NCBI GenBank assembly: GCA_963833585.1
Contig: CAWHYF010000006.1
Coordinates: 992,001-1,056,000 of the forward strand
Direction: 5' to 3'
DNA from: Bog-756 sp963833585
GTDB taxonomy: Bacteria; Actinomycetota; Acidimicrobiia; Acidimicrobiales; RAAP-2
DNA: 64,000 nucleotides
Below are positions 52,563 through 61,593 of this stretch, in pieces. Made by a program: the position numbers and the translations under genes. Numbering within the stretch: position 1 is the stretch's first letter; the number at the start of each line of letters is the position of its first letter. Under the pieces are notes generated by a model. It saw nothing but the letters and a program-made list of their open reading frames with translations, ran no database searches and was not told where the DNA came from.

Positions 52563-54594
52563 GTGACCCGTGAGCGCTACGTCCCCCAATTCGACGGTAT
52601 CCGCGCCCTCGCCATCTCTGCGGTAGTCGCCTATCACCTCGGCTACCTGCCAGGCGGGTGGGTAGGCGTTGACGTCTTCTTCGTCCTCTCCGGTTACCTC
52701 ATCACCAGCCTGCTGCTGGCTGGTACCGGTCGCCAGGATCGGTTGAGCGCGTTCTGGGGGCGGCGGGCCAAGCGCCTGTTGCCGGCGGTGCTGGTGCTGC
52801 TGGTGGCGCTCTCCGTCTACGCCTGGGCCGGCTGGGTCGGTCTGGTACCGGCCCAGCTCCGAGCCCCGGCCCTGGCCACCCTGTTCTACGTGGCCAACTG
52901 GCAGCAGATCGTGGCCGGCCACAGTTACTTCGCCCGCTACCTGGCGGTGAGCCCGCTGCAACAGACCTGGTCACTCGCCATCGAGGAGCAGTACTACCTG
53001 GTGTGGCCGGTGGTGCTCCTGGGCGCGGCCCTCGTGACCCGGCGCCTTCCCGGTCGCACCAGCCGAGCCGCCGTGCTCGGGATCACCATCGTGCTGGCCG
53101 TGGCCTCGGCGATATGGATGGGCGTGGCTGCCCATCACTATGGGGCCAACCGTGCCTATCTGGGCACAGACACCCGGGCCTGGGAGCTGTTATTGGGCGG
53201 GGGCGCGGCGATGGTTTGGCCACGGGGGGCTGAAGAGGGATCGGTGCACCGACGCACCACCTGGTCGGTGGCCAGCGGGCTGGGTCTGGCGGGCGTGGTG
53301 CTGGGCGCGTCGGTGGCCGGGGGTCCTCCGTCGTGGGTCTGGGATGGCGGCTTGGTGGCCATCGCCGCGTGCGCCACGGCGGTGGTGGTCGGAGTGACTC
53401 GGGCCCGGCGGGGAATCGTGGCTGGGGCCCTGGCCTTCGGTCCCCTCCGCTGGCTCGGCCTGATCTCCTACAGCCTGTACCTCTGGCACTGGCCAGTGAT
53501 AGTGCTGATGACGCCGGCCGCGGTCGGTTGGTCCGGCTGGCCGCTCCTACTGGCCCGCCTCGGAACGATGGTGGCCCTCTCCTGTGCCAGCTACTACCTG
53601 GTCGAGCGGCCCCTGAGGCGGGCCGACTGGACGGCCTGGGCCCATCGCCTGCGTCTGCCGACGGTGGGCGTCGCGGCCGTCGGTGTGGCCGCCACCGCCA
53701 TGGTCATCGTGGCCGGAACCGTCGGTCCCCCGCCGGCCACCTCTGGACAGGTGGCCGCGGCGACCACCGCCGGGGCCACCAACACCGCGTCGGTTCGTCT
53801 CCCGCCGGCCCCCCCGGGCCAACCGTGGCGGGCCTGGATCTTTGGTGACAGCGTGATGGTGGACAGCTCCCTGGGCATCACGGCAGCTCTGCAGGCCACC
53901 GATGACGTCTCGGTGGTGCTCGACGATTCTGTTCCCGGGTGGGGCCTGTCCACCGACCCTTCCCGGGTGGCCGACGTGGGCAAGATCCTGGCCCAGAGCC
54001 ACCCGCAGGTGGCAATCGGGTTCTGGTCCTGGGACGACCAGGTGGCCAGGGCCGACCCCGTTGGCTACCGGACCGAGCTCGAGCGGTTCCTGGCCGCCAT
54101 GCTCATGCCTGGTGGGGTCGAGCTCGCGGTACTCGTCCAGTTCCCCCAGCCGGGCCCCAGCGACTCCATCACCGATGCCGCAGCACGTCTGCGGACGTGG
54201 CGGAGCGAGACGGCCGACACCGATGCCTGGAACGCCGTGGCGCGACAGGCGGTCGCGGCCTTCCCCGGCCACGCCCTGTTCCTCACCACCGACCAGCTGT
54301 TCGCCCCGGGCGGGCAGATTCCTGACTTGGATGCGCACTCCTCGGGGCACCTGGGTCCGAGCCCGCAAGCTGGACAACACCCACCTGTGCCCCTACGGGG
54401 CGGCCAGTTTCGGGGCCCTCGTCACCCACGACCTCACCCCTGCACTCACCCTCGGCCCGATGCGACCGGGCTGGGAGTCCGGCCCGTGGACGAATGATCC
54501 CCGCTACGACGACCCGCCCGGGGCCTGCCCCGATGACCAGCCGCCGACGGGCTACCGGGGCCTCACCGTGCCCAAGGTGACAAGCACCGCATAG
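52563..54594 (+). CDS. Acyltransferase-3 / SGNH-hydrolase fusion, copy 2, frame broken once
   Basis: A membrane O-acyltransferase fused to an SGNH domain, homologous to the protein at 12.5-14.7 kb. From GTG 52563 it opens with YVPQFDGIRALAISAVVAYH, then VDVFFVLSGYLITSLLLAGT and QQTWSLAIEEQYYLVWPVVL, with about ten helices to residue ~380. The SGNH nucleophile block is RAWIFGDSVMVDSSLG near 426. At the 3' end, dropping one G from the GGGG at 54344-54347 gives AHSSGTWVRARKLDNTHLCP, restoring the Asp-His block (DNTH), and the frame ends at 54594 (676 residues). As sequenced, the frame instead runs on to 54497 without that block. It is followed 150 bases later by a substrate-binding protein gene, the same pairing as copy 1. 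Confidence 0.85.
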
Positions 54595-54744
54595 AAGCGG
54601 CGGTGCGGTCACCCCGACCGTTCGGAGCGGAGGCCCAAGACTCCGAAACGCTACGGTGACGGCAACAGGTGGAGGTGGCCGAGGCATCTTCCGACGGACG
54701 CCGGAGATGACCGGCCTCGGCCAACCACGAGTGGGGGGACGTCC

Positions 54745-56056
54745 ATGTCGACCAGCATCCTGACGGGTTGGAGCAGGAACACGGGACGAAGGGCCGCCAC
54801 CGCCACCGCGGTGGCACTGGTCGGCACATTGACCTGTTGTCTGGTGTCGACCAGGGGAGAGGCGGCTCCGGCTCCGAGTGGTTCGGCCGCTATCCCCGCG
54901 AAGGCCTTCACCGACTACACCGGGGTCACCGCCCACACGGTGACCGTCGCCAACATCTCCACCCAGTCCGCCGGGCTGTTCGCCGGAGCGGCAGTGGGCG
55001 CCCAGGCCTACGCCGACTACGTCAACGCCAGCGGTGGCGTCAACGGCCGCCGGCTCGTGGTGCAGAGCTTTGACGATCGCTTCACCGGTACGGCGAACAA
55101 GCAGCTGACCGAGGCTGCGGTACAGAACGACTTTGCCACCGTCGGTGGCTTCTCGCTCGAAGACGGATTCGGGGGGACCGTCCTCCGGGCCAACCCCGGG
55201 ATGCCCGACATCTCCGAGTCACTTGACCCGGCCACTGCAGCACTGCCCAATTCCTTCAGCCCCTCTCCGCTCGCAGCCGGCTGGCCAATGGGACCGCTGG
55301 TGTACTTCAAGAAACGCTTCCCCGACGCCGTGCTCCGCACGGCCACGATCACCGCTGATCTGCCTTCCACCGTGACGGCATGGAACCACGAGAAGGCCAC
55401 CATGGTCCACCTCGGTTACCACGTGCTCTATGACCCGTCGCTCCCGGCCTCCAGCACCGACTTCACCCAGAATGTGATCGCCATGAAGAATCTCGGTGTA
55501 AAGATACTCTTCCTGGAACAGTCGCCCGAGAGCTACGCATCGGCCACCATCAAGGACCTCGATCAGCAGAACTTCCACCCGATCTTGGTCCTCGGCGCGC
55601 CGCCCTACAGCGAGTCGCTGGTGGCCGAATTCGGGGGGACCGGCGGCGGTGAACGGCGCTTACCTCGAGCAGGCGGCCGCCCTCTATCTGGGGGAAGACG
55701 CAGCGGCAATTCCCTCGGTGCACACCTTCCTGAGCTGGGTTCAGAAAGCTTCCCCCGGATTCCACACCGACGAGTTCACCTTGTTCGGATGGCTCTCGGC
55801 ATCGTTGTTCACCCAGGCGCTCCGGTCGGCCGGCACCCACCCCAGCCGAGGGTCGCTGCTCGAGGCACTGCACCGGATAACCGCCTTCACCGGGAACAAC
55901 CTGATCCCGGCCAGCAACCCGGCGAAGAAGGTGCCGATCAGCTGCTATCTGATCGGCCGGATCGAGCACGGCGCGTTCCAGCGCCAGGACGACCCGCCGA
56001 TTGCTGGGCCCACCCACGGCTACCGGTGCGACCAGCCCTTCTACTACCCGAAGTGA
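54745..56056 (+). CDS. Orphan ABC-type substrate-binding protein (Peripla_BP_6), copy 2, frame broken once
   Basis: A secreted type I substrate-binding protein paralogous to the one at 15.0-16.3 kb. The signal is RRAATATAVALVGTLTCCLV. Matching blocks include HTVTVANISTQSAGLFAGAA, GGVNGRRLVVQSFDDRFTGT and FATVGGFSLEDGFGGTVLRA, with a terminal SCYLIGRIEHG and GYRC. At the G6 run 55633-55638 the frame breaks; removing one G gives EFGGPAAVNGAYLE, which lines up with GGPAAANGSNLE in the paralogue. The repaired length is 436 residues against 434 in copy 1, ending at TGA 56056. No transporter subunits are near. The ligand is unknown; its association with an envelope acyltransferase is the main clue. 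Confidence 0.88.
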
Positions 56057-56227
56057 GGCCCCCACCCTCCGGACCCGGGGTCGCCGTGCTGGTCCCTAGA
56101 CACAGTCGTTCCGGATCGTGCCGATGCCCTCGATCCAGGATTCGAGGGTCTGCCCGGGTCGGAGGAACCGAGGAGGTTGTCGCGCCACACCGACAGCCTG
56201 GCTGTGTCGACGCCCGGCGCCAATCGG

Positions 56228-57745
56228 TCAGACCCCACTGCGGGTCCGGGTTGGCTTCTCAAACATCTTGAACCGGTCTTTGCCCGCCACCTTGGCCTCA
56301 TACATTGCCGAGTCCGCCTGACCCAGGAGGACCTCCGTGGTGGATCCAGGATGGGCCACGGCGACCCCCACGCTGACCGACAGGGCGACATGGTGCCCGT
56401 CGATGGTGAGCGGTTGGCGAAGGCTCGACACCATGCGCTCGGCGACTGCGGCAGCGGAATCGTGAGTGCCGACTCCCTCCAAGAGCACTGCGAATTCGTC
56501 ACCCCCGAACCGTGCCACCGTGTCCCCGGGTCGAACGGCCGCCTCCAGACGCTTTCCGGTGGCTACCAACACCTGGTCGCCGACCATGTGCCCGAACCCG
56601 TCGTTCACGGTCTTGAAACGGTCGAGATCGCAGAAACAGAGAGCCACGGTCTCATCAGTCCGGCCCAAGGCGTCGAGGGCGTGCTCGAGCCGATCGTAGA
56701 AGAGCACCCGGTTGCCCAGTCCGGTGAGGGTGTCATGCAGGGCTTGGTAGCGGAGCTCCACCTCCAGCGACTTCCTGGTAGCGACCTCATCCTCCAGCTT
56801 TCGATTCTGGTAGGCGATCCTCTGGAACATCCAGCGCATGCGGAACACCACGAGCACGAAGACGATGATCGATATCAGTGAGAGGGCCGCCACGTCAGTG
56901 CCGGCACCGAACAACGCGGTCAGAAACAGGATCGCCGGCGGCACGAACCCGGCCAGGGCCACCATTGGCAGCCTCCAAGCCGCCTCACTCCTCGAACGCT
57001 CCTCGACCGACGACGACCCGACTGGTTCGCGGCACAGTGCGGCTACGCCAATGAGCGTGTAGCTGATGAGCCATCCGGCGTCGACTGGGCTGCCCGTGAC
57101 GTAGGCACCATGGAGACTCAGCAGGTCATAGAGGAAGTCGGCGACCAGCATGAAGCCCATGGCCGCAGCCAGCAGCTTCAGCGGCAGACTCTTGTCCCGT
57201 CGAAACAGCAGACCTCGAACCACGATGTACAGGACGCCGAGGTCCATGACCGGATACAGGAGCGCGATGAATTTTCCGAACGTGGTGGACGACGCGTCGT
57301 GCGCATACGAGGCCATCAGGAAGTGCCAGGACAGGGCCAGAGCTCCGCAGGTGATGATGGCGGCGTCCGCGTAGCTCTCCCGGGCGTCGCTCCAACGTGA
57401 CCGACCTCGTGTCAGCCGGACAACGCCGACGATCAGGAACGGGTAGCCGGCGAGATACAAGGCGTCGGCGGCTGAGGGGAAGGGCGTGGGTCGATGGAGG
57501 ACGAATTGGTACAGGTCGTACACCGAGTCCCCCAGTACGAAGCACAGATTGCCGAGGGCGATCGAGTACCAGCCCCTGCGCTCGGAGGCCGGCCGCCGCT
57601 TGGCGCCCCACACAACGGCGGCGACGGAACCCAACCCGACGATGGAGTATCCGAGGTCCTTGGCACCCACCCCCGGGAGCAGGAAGTAGAGGCCGGTCAT
57701 ACAGAGTCCGGCGATGCCAAACGTCCTCGCGGTCCTAGGTGTCAT
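56228..57745 (-). CDS. Multi-span membrane GGDEF diguanylate cyclase
   Basis: A 505-residue protein with about nine or ten hydrophobic helices in residues 1-300 (FGIAGLCMTGLYFLLPGVGA, IALGNLCFVLGDSVYDLYQF, ADAAIITCGALALSWHFLMA), a MASE-like sensory region, a short coiled coil, and a C-terminal GGDEF domain. The active site VARFGGDEFAVLLEGVGTH and the upstream HDTLTGLGNRVLFYDRLEHA are intact, so cyclic-di-GMP synthesis is expected. There is no EAL domain. It is convergent with the substrate-binding-protein gene and divergent from the Baeyer-Villiger monooxygenase. What the membrane sensor detects is not readable from sequence. Confidence 0.92.
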   Translation of the reverse strand: MTPRTARTFGIAGLCMTGLYFLLPGVGAKDLGYSIVGLGSVAAVVWGAKRRPASERRGWYSIALGNLCFVLGDSVYDLYQFVLHRPTPFPSAADALYLAGYPFLIVGVVRLTRGRSRWSDARESYADAAIITCGALALSWHFLMASYAHDASSTTFGKFIALLYPVMDLGVLYIVVRGLLFRRDKSLPLKLLAAAMGFMLVADFLYDLLSLHGAYVTGSPVDAGWLISYTLIGVAALCREPVGSSSVEERSRSEAAWRLPMVALAGFVPPAILFLTALFGAGTDVAALSLISIIVFVLVVFRMRWMFQRIAYQNRKLEDEVATRKSLEVELRYQALHDTLTGLGNRVLFYDRLEHALDALGRTDETVALCFCDLDRFKTVNDGFGHMVGDQVLVATGKRLEAAVRPGDTVARFGGDEFAVLLEGVGTHDSAAAVAERMVSSLRQPLTIDGHHVALSVSVGVAVAHPGSTTEVLLGQADSAMYEAKVAGKDRFKMFEKPTRTRSGV

Positions 57746-58093
57746 GCGACCACACCTCCTCGCGTTCCATCGTGCATGTCATCGGCATTTCGATGGGTCA
57801 ACATGAGGGGGGCGCCAGGAGCACGGTCAGTGGCTCCGGATTGGCGGGGCTGATCACCCCTCGGCCCAGCTGAACAGGACTTCTCCGGGAACCGGCTGGT
57901 GCCGGCTCAGGGGTGGGGACTCGTGGCGTCGGGCTCTCTGATCGCGGCGACGGGTAACCCGCCGAGGAGTCGGCGGTTCACGGTCAGGTGCGGAAGCGCC
58001 CGTGGTCGAACAGCAGCACCCCGTCGTTGGGGTCGGCTCCCGATGGTGCCCGCTCGAGGGCGAGCCGGCACCGATGCGGAGTAGCGTGGGAAC
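57746..58093. other. Divergent intergenic region
   Basis: About 350 bases between the diguanylate cyclase and the monooxygenase operon. Apart from the leaderless -10 box at 58082-58087 I see no gene, repeat or operator. Confidence 0.35.
58082..58087 (+). promoter_or_regulatory. -10 box of monooxygenase operon (leaderless)
   Basis: TAGCGT lies 6 bases before ATG 58094 and there is no Shine-Dalgarno sequence, so the transcript should begin at or next to the start codon. Confidence 0.5.
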
Positions 58094-59935
58094 ATGACTG
58101 TTTTCGATCCGACGGTTGGAGCGGGCGGAGGCTCGACCTACGACCCCGAGGCCGTCCGTGCCAAGTACCTGGCGGAACGCGACAAGCGGCTGGTCCCCGG
58201 CCGCGCCGATATCCGCGACCTGTGGACCGACGAGCACTTCGCCAGCTACCGCGACGACCCGTTCACGCCGCTGGCGCGGCGCGATCCGGTCGTGGACGAG
58301 GTGGATGTGGTGGTCGTGGGCGGAGGAATCGCCGGGGTGCTCGCCGCCACGCAGCTCCGCAAAGCCGGTCTCGACCGCATCCGCATCGTCGACCAGGCGG
58401 GCGGCATCGGGGGCACCTGGTACTGGAACCGCTACCCGGGGGTGATGTGCGACGTCGAGTCGTACATCTACCTCCCGATGCTGGAGGAGCTCGACTACGT
58501 ACCCACCCAGCGCTACGCATTCGGCGAGGAGATCCGACATCATCTCGAGGCCATCGCCGAGAGGTTCGACCTCACGGCTGACGCCCTGTTCCACACCGGG
58601 ATCACCCGCGCCGAGTGGGACGAGGCGGCGGCCCGATGGCGGATCCGAACCGACCGCGGGGACGAGATGCGCTGCCACTGGTACGTTCTGGCCGTCGGGA
58701 TCCTCAACCTCATGAAGCTGCCGCGCATCCCGGGCATGGAGGACTTCGCGGGTCACTCGTTCCACACGGCCCGGTGGGACTACGCGTACACCGGTGGCGG
58801 TCCGGATCAGCCCCTCTCCGGCTTGACAGACAAGACCGTCGCACTCATCGGAACGGGCGCCAGCGGCATCCAGTGTGTTCCGCCGCTGGCCCGGTCGACC
58901 AAACGCCTCTACGTGTTCCAGCGCACGCCGTCGGCGATCGGCGAGCGGGGCAACCGGCCCACCGATCCCGACTTCGCTCAAGGGCTCGGGGCGAGCTGGC
59001 AGCGGGCCCGGATGGACAACTTTCAGGCGATCATGATGGGCCGATCCGTGGATGTCGACGAGGTCGACGATGGTTGGACGCACCACTACGGCCCCGTCCA
59101 GCACCCCCCACGATGGGAGGGAATGACGACGGAGGAGTTCCTGCGAAGCGCCGAGGCGTTCGACTACTCGGTCATGGATACTCACCGACGGCGGATCGAG
59201 GAGCTGGTGACCGACCCCGCCACGGCCGAGGTCCTCAAGCCGTTCTACCGCTACCTCTGCAAGCGCCCGTGCTTCCACGACGAATATCTTCTGGCGTTCA
59301 ACAACCCCAACGTCACGCTGATCGACACACCCAGTGGGATCGAGCGGATCAGCGAGGACGGCCCGGTCGTCGACGGGAAGCCGTACCCGGTCGACTGCAT
59401 CATCTACGGCACCGGTTTCGAGGCCGAGCTCACTCCGTTGTTCCGTCGGGCCGGCCACCAGATCATCGGCCGGGGTGGGGTCGGCCTGGCCGAGAAGTGG
59501 TCCGAGGGGGCCGCCAGCCTGTTCGGAATGATGACCCGTGGCTTCCCCAACCTGTTCGTCATGCCAGCCCCGGGGCAGCAAGCCGTGGTGACGGTCAACT
59601 ACACGCAGCTGGCGGTGCTCGGGGCCGAGTTCATCGGTGGAGCCGTCGGGCTGCTCGAGCGGCAGGATGTCGAGGTGTTCGACGTCAGCGCGGCGGCCGA
59701 GGAAGCGTGGACGCAGAAGATCGTCGACACCCACGTGGACAGCAGCGCCGTCATGTCCGCCTGCACCCCGTCGCGCATCAACAATGAGGGCCATCCGGAA
59801 ATGCTGAACCCCCGGAACGGCAACTACGGACGCGGATTGGGCGACTGGTTCGGTTACCGCGAGCTGCTCGAACAGTGGCTCGAGGCCCGCAACCTCGAGG
59901 GGCTCGAGCTCGTGGTCCGGTCGCCGGCCTCGTGA
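58094..59935 (+). CDS. Baeyer-Villiger monooxygenase
   Basis: A 613-residue type I Baeyer-Villiger flavoprotein monooxygenase that inserts oxygen next to a ketone to give an ester or lactone, using FAD and NADPH. The FAD site is VDVVVVGGGIAGVLAATQLR near residue 73. GGIGGTWYWNRYPGVMCDVE is the typical second block. The fingerprint FxGxxxHTxxW is present as DFAGHSFHTARWDYAYT near residue 219, and the NADPH site is TVALIGTGASGIQCVPPLAR. Length matches steroid- and cycloalkanone-type enzymes. The stop overlaps the GTG of the next gene (GTGA), so it heads a coupled operon with an SDR and an amidohydrolase. A cyclic ketone or steroid side-chain ketone is the likely substrate class. Confidence 0.93.
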   Translation: MTVFDPTVGAGGGSTYDPEAVRAKYLAERDKRLVPGRADIRDLWTDEHFASYRDDPFTPLARRDPVVDEVDVVVVGGGIAGVLAATQLRKAGLDRIRIVDQAGGIGGTWYWNRYPGVMCDVESYIYLPMLEELDYVPTQRYAFGEEIRHHLEAIAERFDLTADALFHTGITRAEWDEAAARWRIRTDRGDEMRCHWYVLAVGILNLMKLPRIPGMEDFAGHSFHTARWDYAYTGGGPDQPLSGLTDKTVALIGTGASGIQCVPPLARSTKRLYVFQRTPSAIGERGNRPTDPDFAQGLGASWQRARMDNFQAIMMGRSVDVDEVDDGWTHHYGPVQHPPRWEGMTTEEFLRSAEAFDYSVMDTHRRRIEELVTDPATAEVLKPFYRYLCKRPCFHDEYLLAFNNPNVTLIDTPSGIERISEDGPVVDGKPYPVDCIIYGTGFEAELTPLFRRAGHQIIGRGGVGLAEKWSEGAASLFGMMTRGFPNLFVMPAPGQQAVVTVNYTQLAVLGAEFIGGAVGLLERQDVEVFDVSAAAEEAWTQKIVDTHVDSSAVMSACTPSRINNEGHPEMLNPRNGNYGRGLGDWFGYRELLEQWLEARNLEGLELVVRSPAS

Positions 59936-61593
59936 GCGCTCGCCAGCGGGTCGCCGTCGTGACCGGCGGCGGGGCCGGGATCGGAGCGGCGATCGCCGAG
60001 GAGCTGGGCCGCAGCGGTTGGTTCGTCGTCACCCTGGACCCCCTGGTGACCCTCGACGGCTCGGAGCGGCTCCCCGAGCCTGAGCACACCACGGTCGGCC
60101 GAATCGTGGCGGCGGGTGGGTCCGCTCAGGCCTCGGCGGCCTCGGTCACCGACGGCGGGGCGGTCCGGGATCTGTTCCGGCAGTTGGCCGACCAGCACGG
60201 TGGGCTCGACGCCGTCGTCAATGTCGCCGGCATCACCCGGCAGACCTACTTCGGGCAAGGTACGGAGGAAGACTGGTTGGCGGTGCTCGAAGTGCACCTC
60301 GGGGGCTACCTCAACGTGTTGGACGCCGCGCTGCCACTCATGGCCGCCGCAGGGCACGGACGTGTCCTCGGGGTCACCTCCGGATCAGGGTGGCGGGCTG
60401 CCGACGCCGGTGCCTACAGCTGCGCCAAGCGGGCGGTGGCTTCCCTCACCTGGCAGTTGGGCCGGGCGGCACCACCGGGGGTAACCGTCAACGCCATCTC
60501 GCCCATCGCCGCCACCCGAATGGTCGCCGCGGCGGCCGAGCGCGCTCGTCAGGCCGGCGCCACCGGGGGCGGTGGGGGGCTCTCCCTGTTCGCGTCGATG
60601 CCCGGCCCAGAGGACCTCGGACCGCTCGCCGCGCATCTCGTCGGTGACGGATTCGGGTGGTGCAACGGCCGGGTGCTGTTCACCGGCGGTTCGGAGGTGG
60701 CTGTCGTCGACGAGCCCCGCCTGCTCGAGGTGGTGCGCAACGACGAGGTGGTCTCCCTGGCCCGGGTACTCGACGCCGTCATTCCCCGGGCCTTCGCCAC
60801 GGCCGAGCACGACCAGGTGAGCAGCGGCGGAGGCAACCCACGGTTCGGGCCGATCTTCGACGAACCCGGCCCCGCCGATCGCACATCGGTGCACGTGCGG
60901 TCCTGTGCCGTCGTCGCCGATCGTCCGGGACTGGGCGCGGCACTGACCGCCGCGTTGGAGGCCCGATCGATCTCCTGCCGCCGCCTCGACATCGCCCACA
61001 GCTTCCGGGACGCCGCCGAGGCAGTGAACTCCGCGGTTGAATCCGCCGGGCCACTCGACGCCATCGTCGTGGCACCGGCTGGTCGTCAGCCAGAGACCCG
61101 ATCGACGAATGGGTGGGAGCAGATACTGGCGGACCACCGTGGGATCGTCGAAGCCATCCACACCGACGCCGGATGGGCCCGGGCGGCGGCCGACTACGCC
61201 ACCGCCACCAACCGGCCGGTGCGTCTGGTGACCCTGACCGACGCCACCACCAGAGGAGGCCGCAGTCGGGCACAGGCCTCAGCGCAGCTCGCGCGGGTAG
61301 CCGCGGGATCGACGGAGGGCCGCATCGCCGCCTTCGCCGCGAGCATCGAGACCTCGGGGGCGGCTGCGGACCAGGAAGCCGGGGAACTCGTCGCTCATCT
61401 GCTCGGCAACCCGGACGCCACGACGCTGACCGGTGCGGAGCTGGTCATCGGCACCGGCTGGCTCGGTCTTCGCAGTCACCCTCGACCGATCGGCAGCATC
61501 ACCTACGGCGGACCGGCAGTTCCCGACTGGCTCGACGACGCGCTCCGGGAGATCATCGGTGACGCCGACCACCCACGGCCCACGGAGGATTGA
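59932..61593 (+). CDS. Double-domain short-chain dehydrogenase
   Basis: A 553-residue protein made of two SDR-like halves. Residues 1-~265 are a complete classical SDR: RVAVVTGGGAGIGAAIAEEL cofactor site, AVVNVAGI strand, GVTSGSGWRAADAGAYSCAK with Ser and the catalytic Tyr/Lys, and GVTVNAISPIAATRM. Residues ~310-550 look like a second SDR fold that has lost its glycine motif and catalytic Tyr-x-x-x-Lys (RSCAVVADRPGLGAALTAAL onward). It is therefore probably structural, or a dimer-like cap. GTG 59932 overlaps the monooxygenase stop (GTGA). A role in oxidising the alcohol that feeds the monooxygenase, or in handling its product, is likely. Confidence 0.87.
   Translation: MSARQRVAVVTGGGAGIGAAIAEELGRSGWFVVTLDPLVTLDGSERLPEPEHTTVGRIVAAGGSAQASAASVTDGGAVRDLFRQLADQHGGLDAVVNVAGITRQTYFGQGTEEDWLAVLEVHLGGYLNVLDAALPLMAAAGHGRVLGVTSGSGWRAADAGAYSCAKRAVASLTWQLGRAAPPGVTVNAISPIAATRMVAAAAERARQAGATGGGGGLSLFASMPGPEDLGPLAAHLVGDGFGWCNGRVLFTGGSEVAVVDEPRLLEVVRNDEVVSLARVLDAVIPRAFATAEHDQVSSGGGNPRFGPIFDEPGPADRTSVHVRSCAVVADRPGLGAALTAALEARSISCRRLDIAHSFRDAAEAVNSAVESAGPLDAIVVAPAGRQPETRSTNGWEQILADHRGIVEAIHTDAGWARAAADYATATNRPVRLVTLTDATTRGGRSRAQASAQLARVAAGSTEGRIAAFAASIETSGAAADQEAGELVAHLLGNPDATTLTGAELVIGTGWLGLRSHPRPIGSITYGGPAVPDWLDDALREIIGDADHPRPTED

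Noticed and set aside
57854..59794. 646-codon open frame antisense to the Baeyer-Villiger gene
   Set aside because: Composition typical of an antisense shadow; the plus strand has the full monooxygenase fingerprint.
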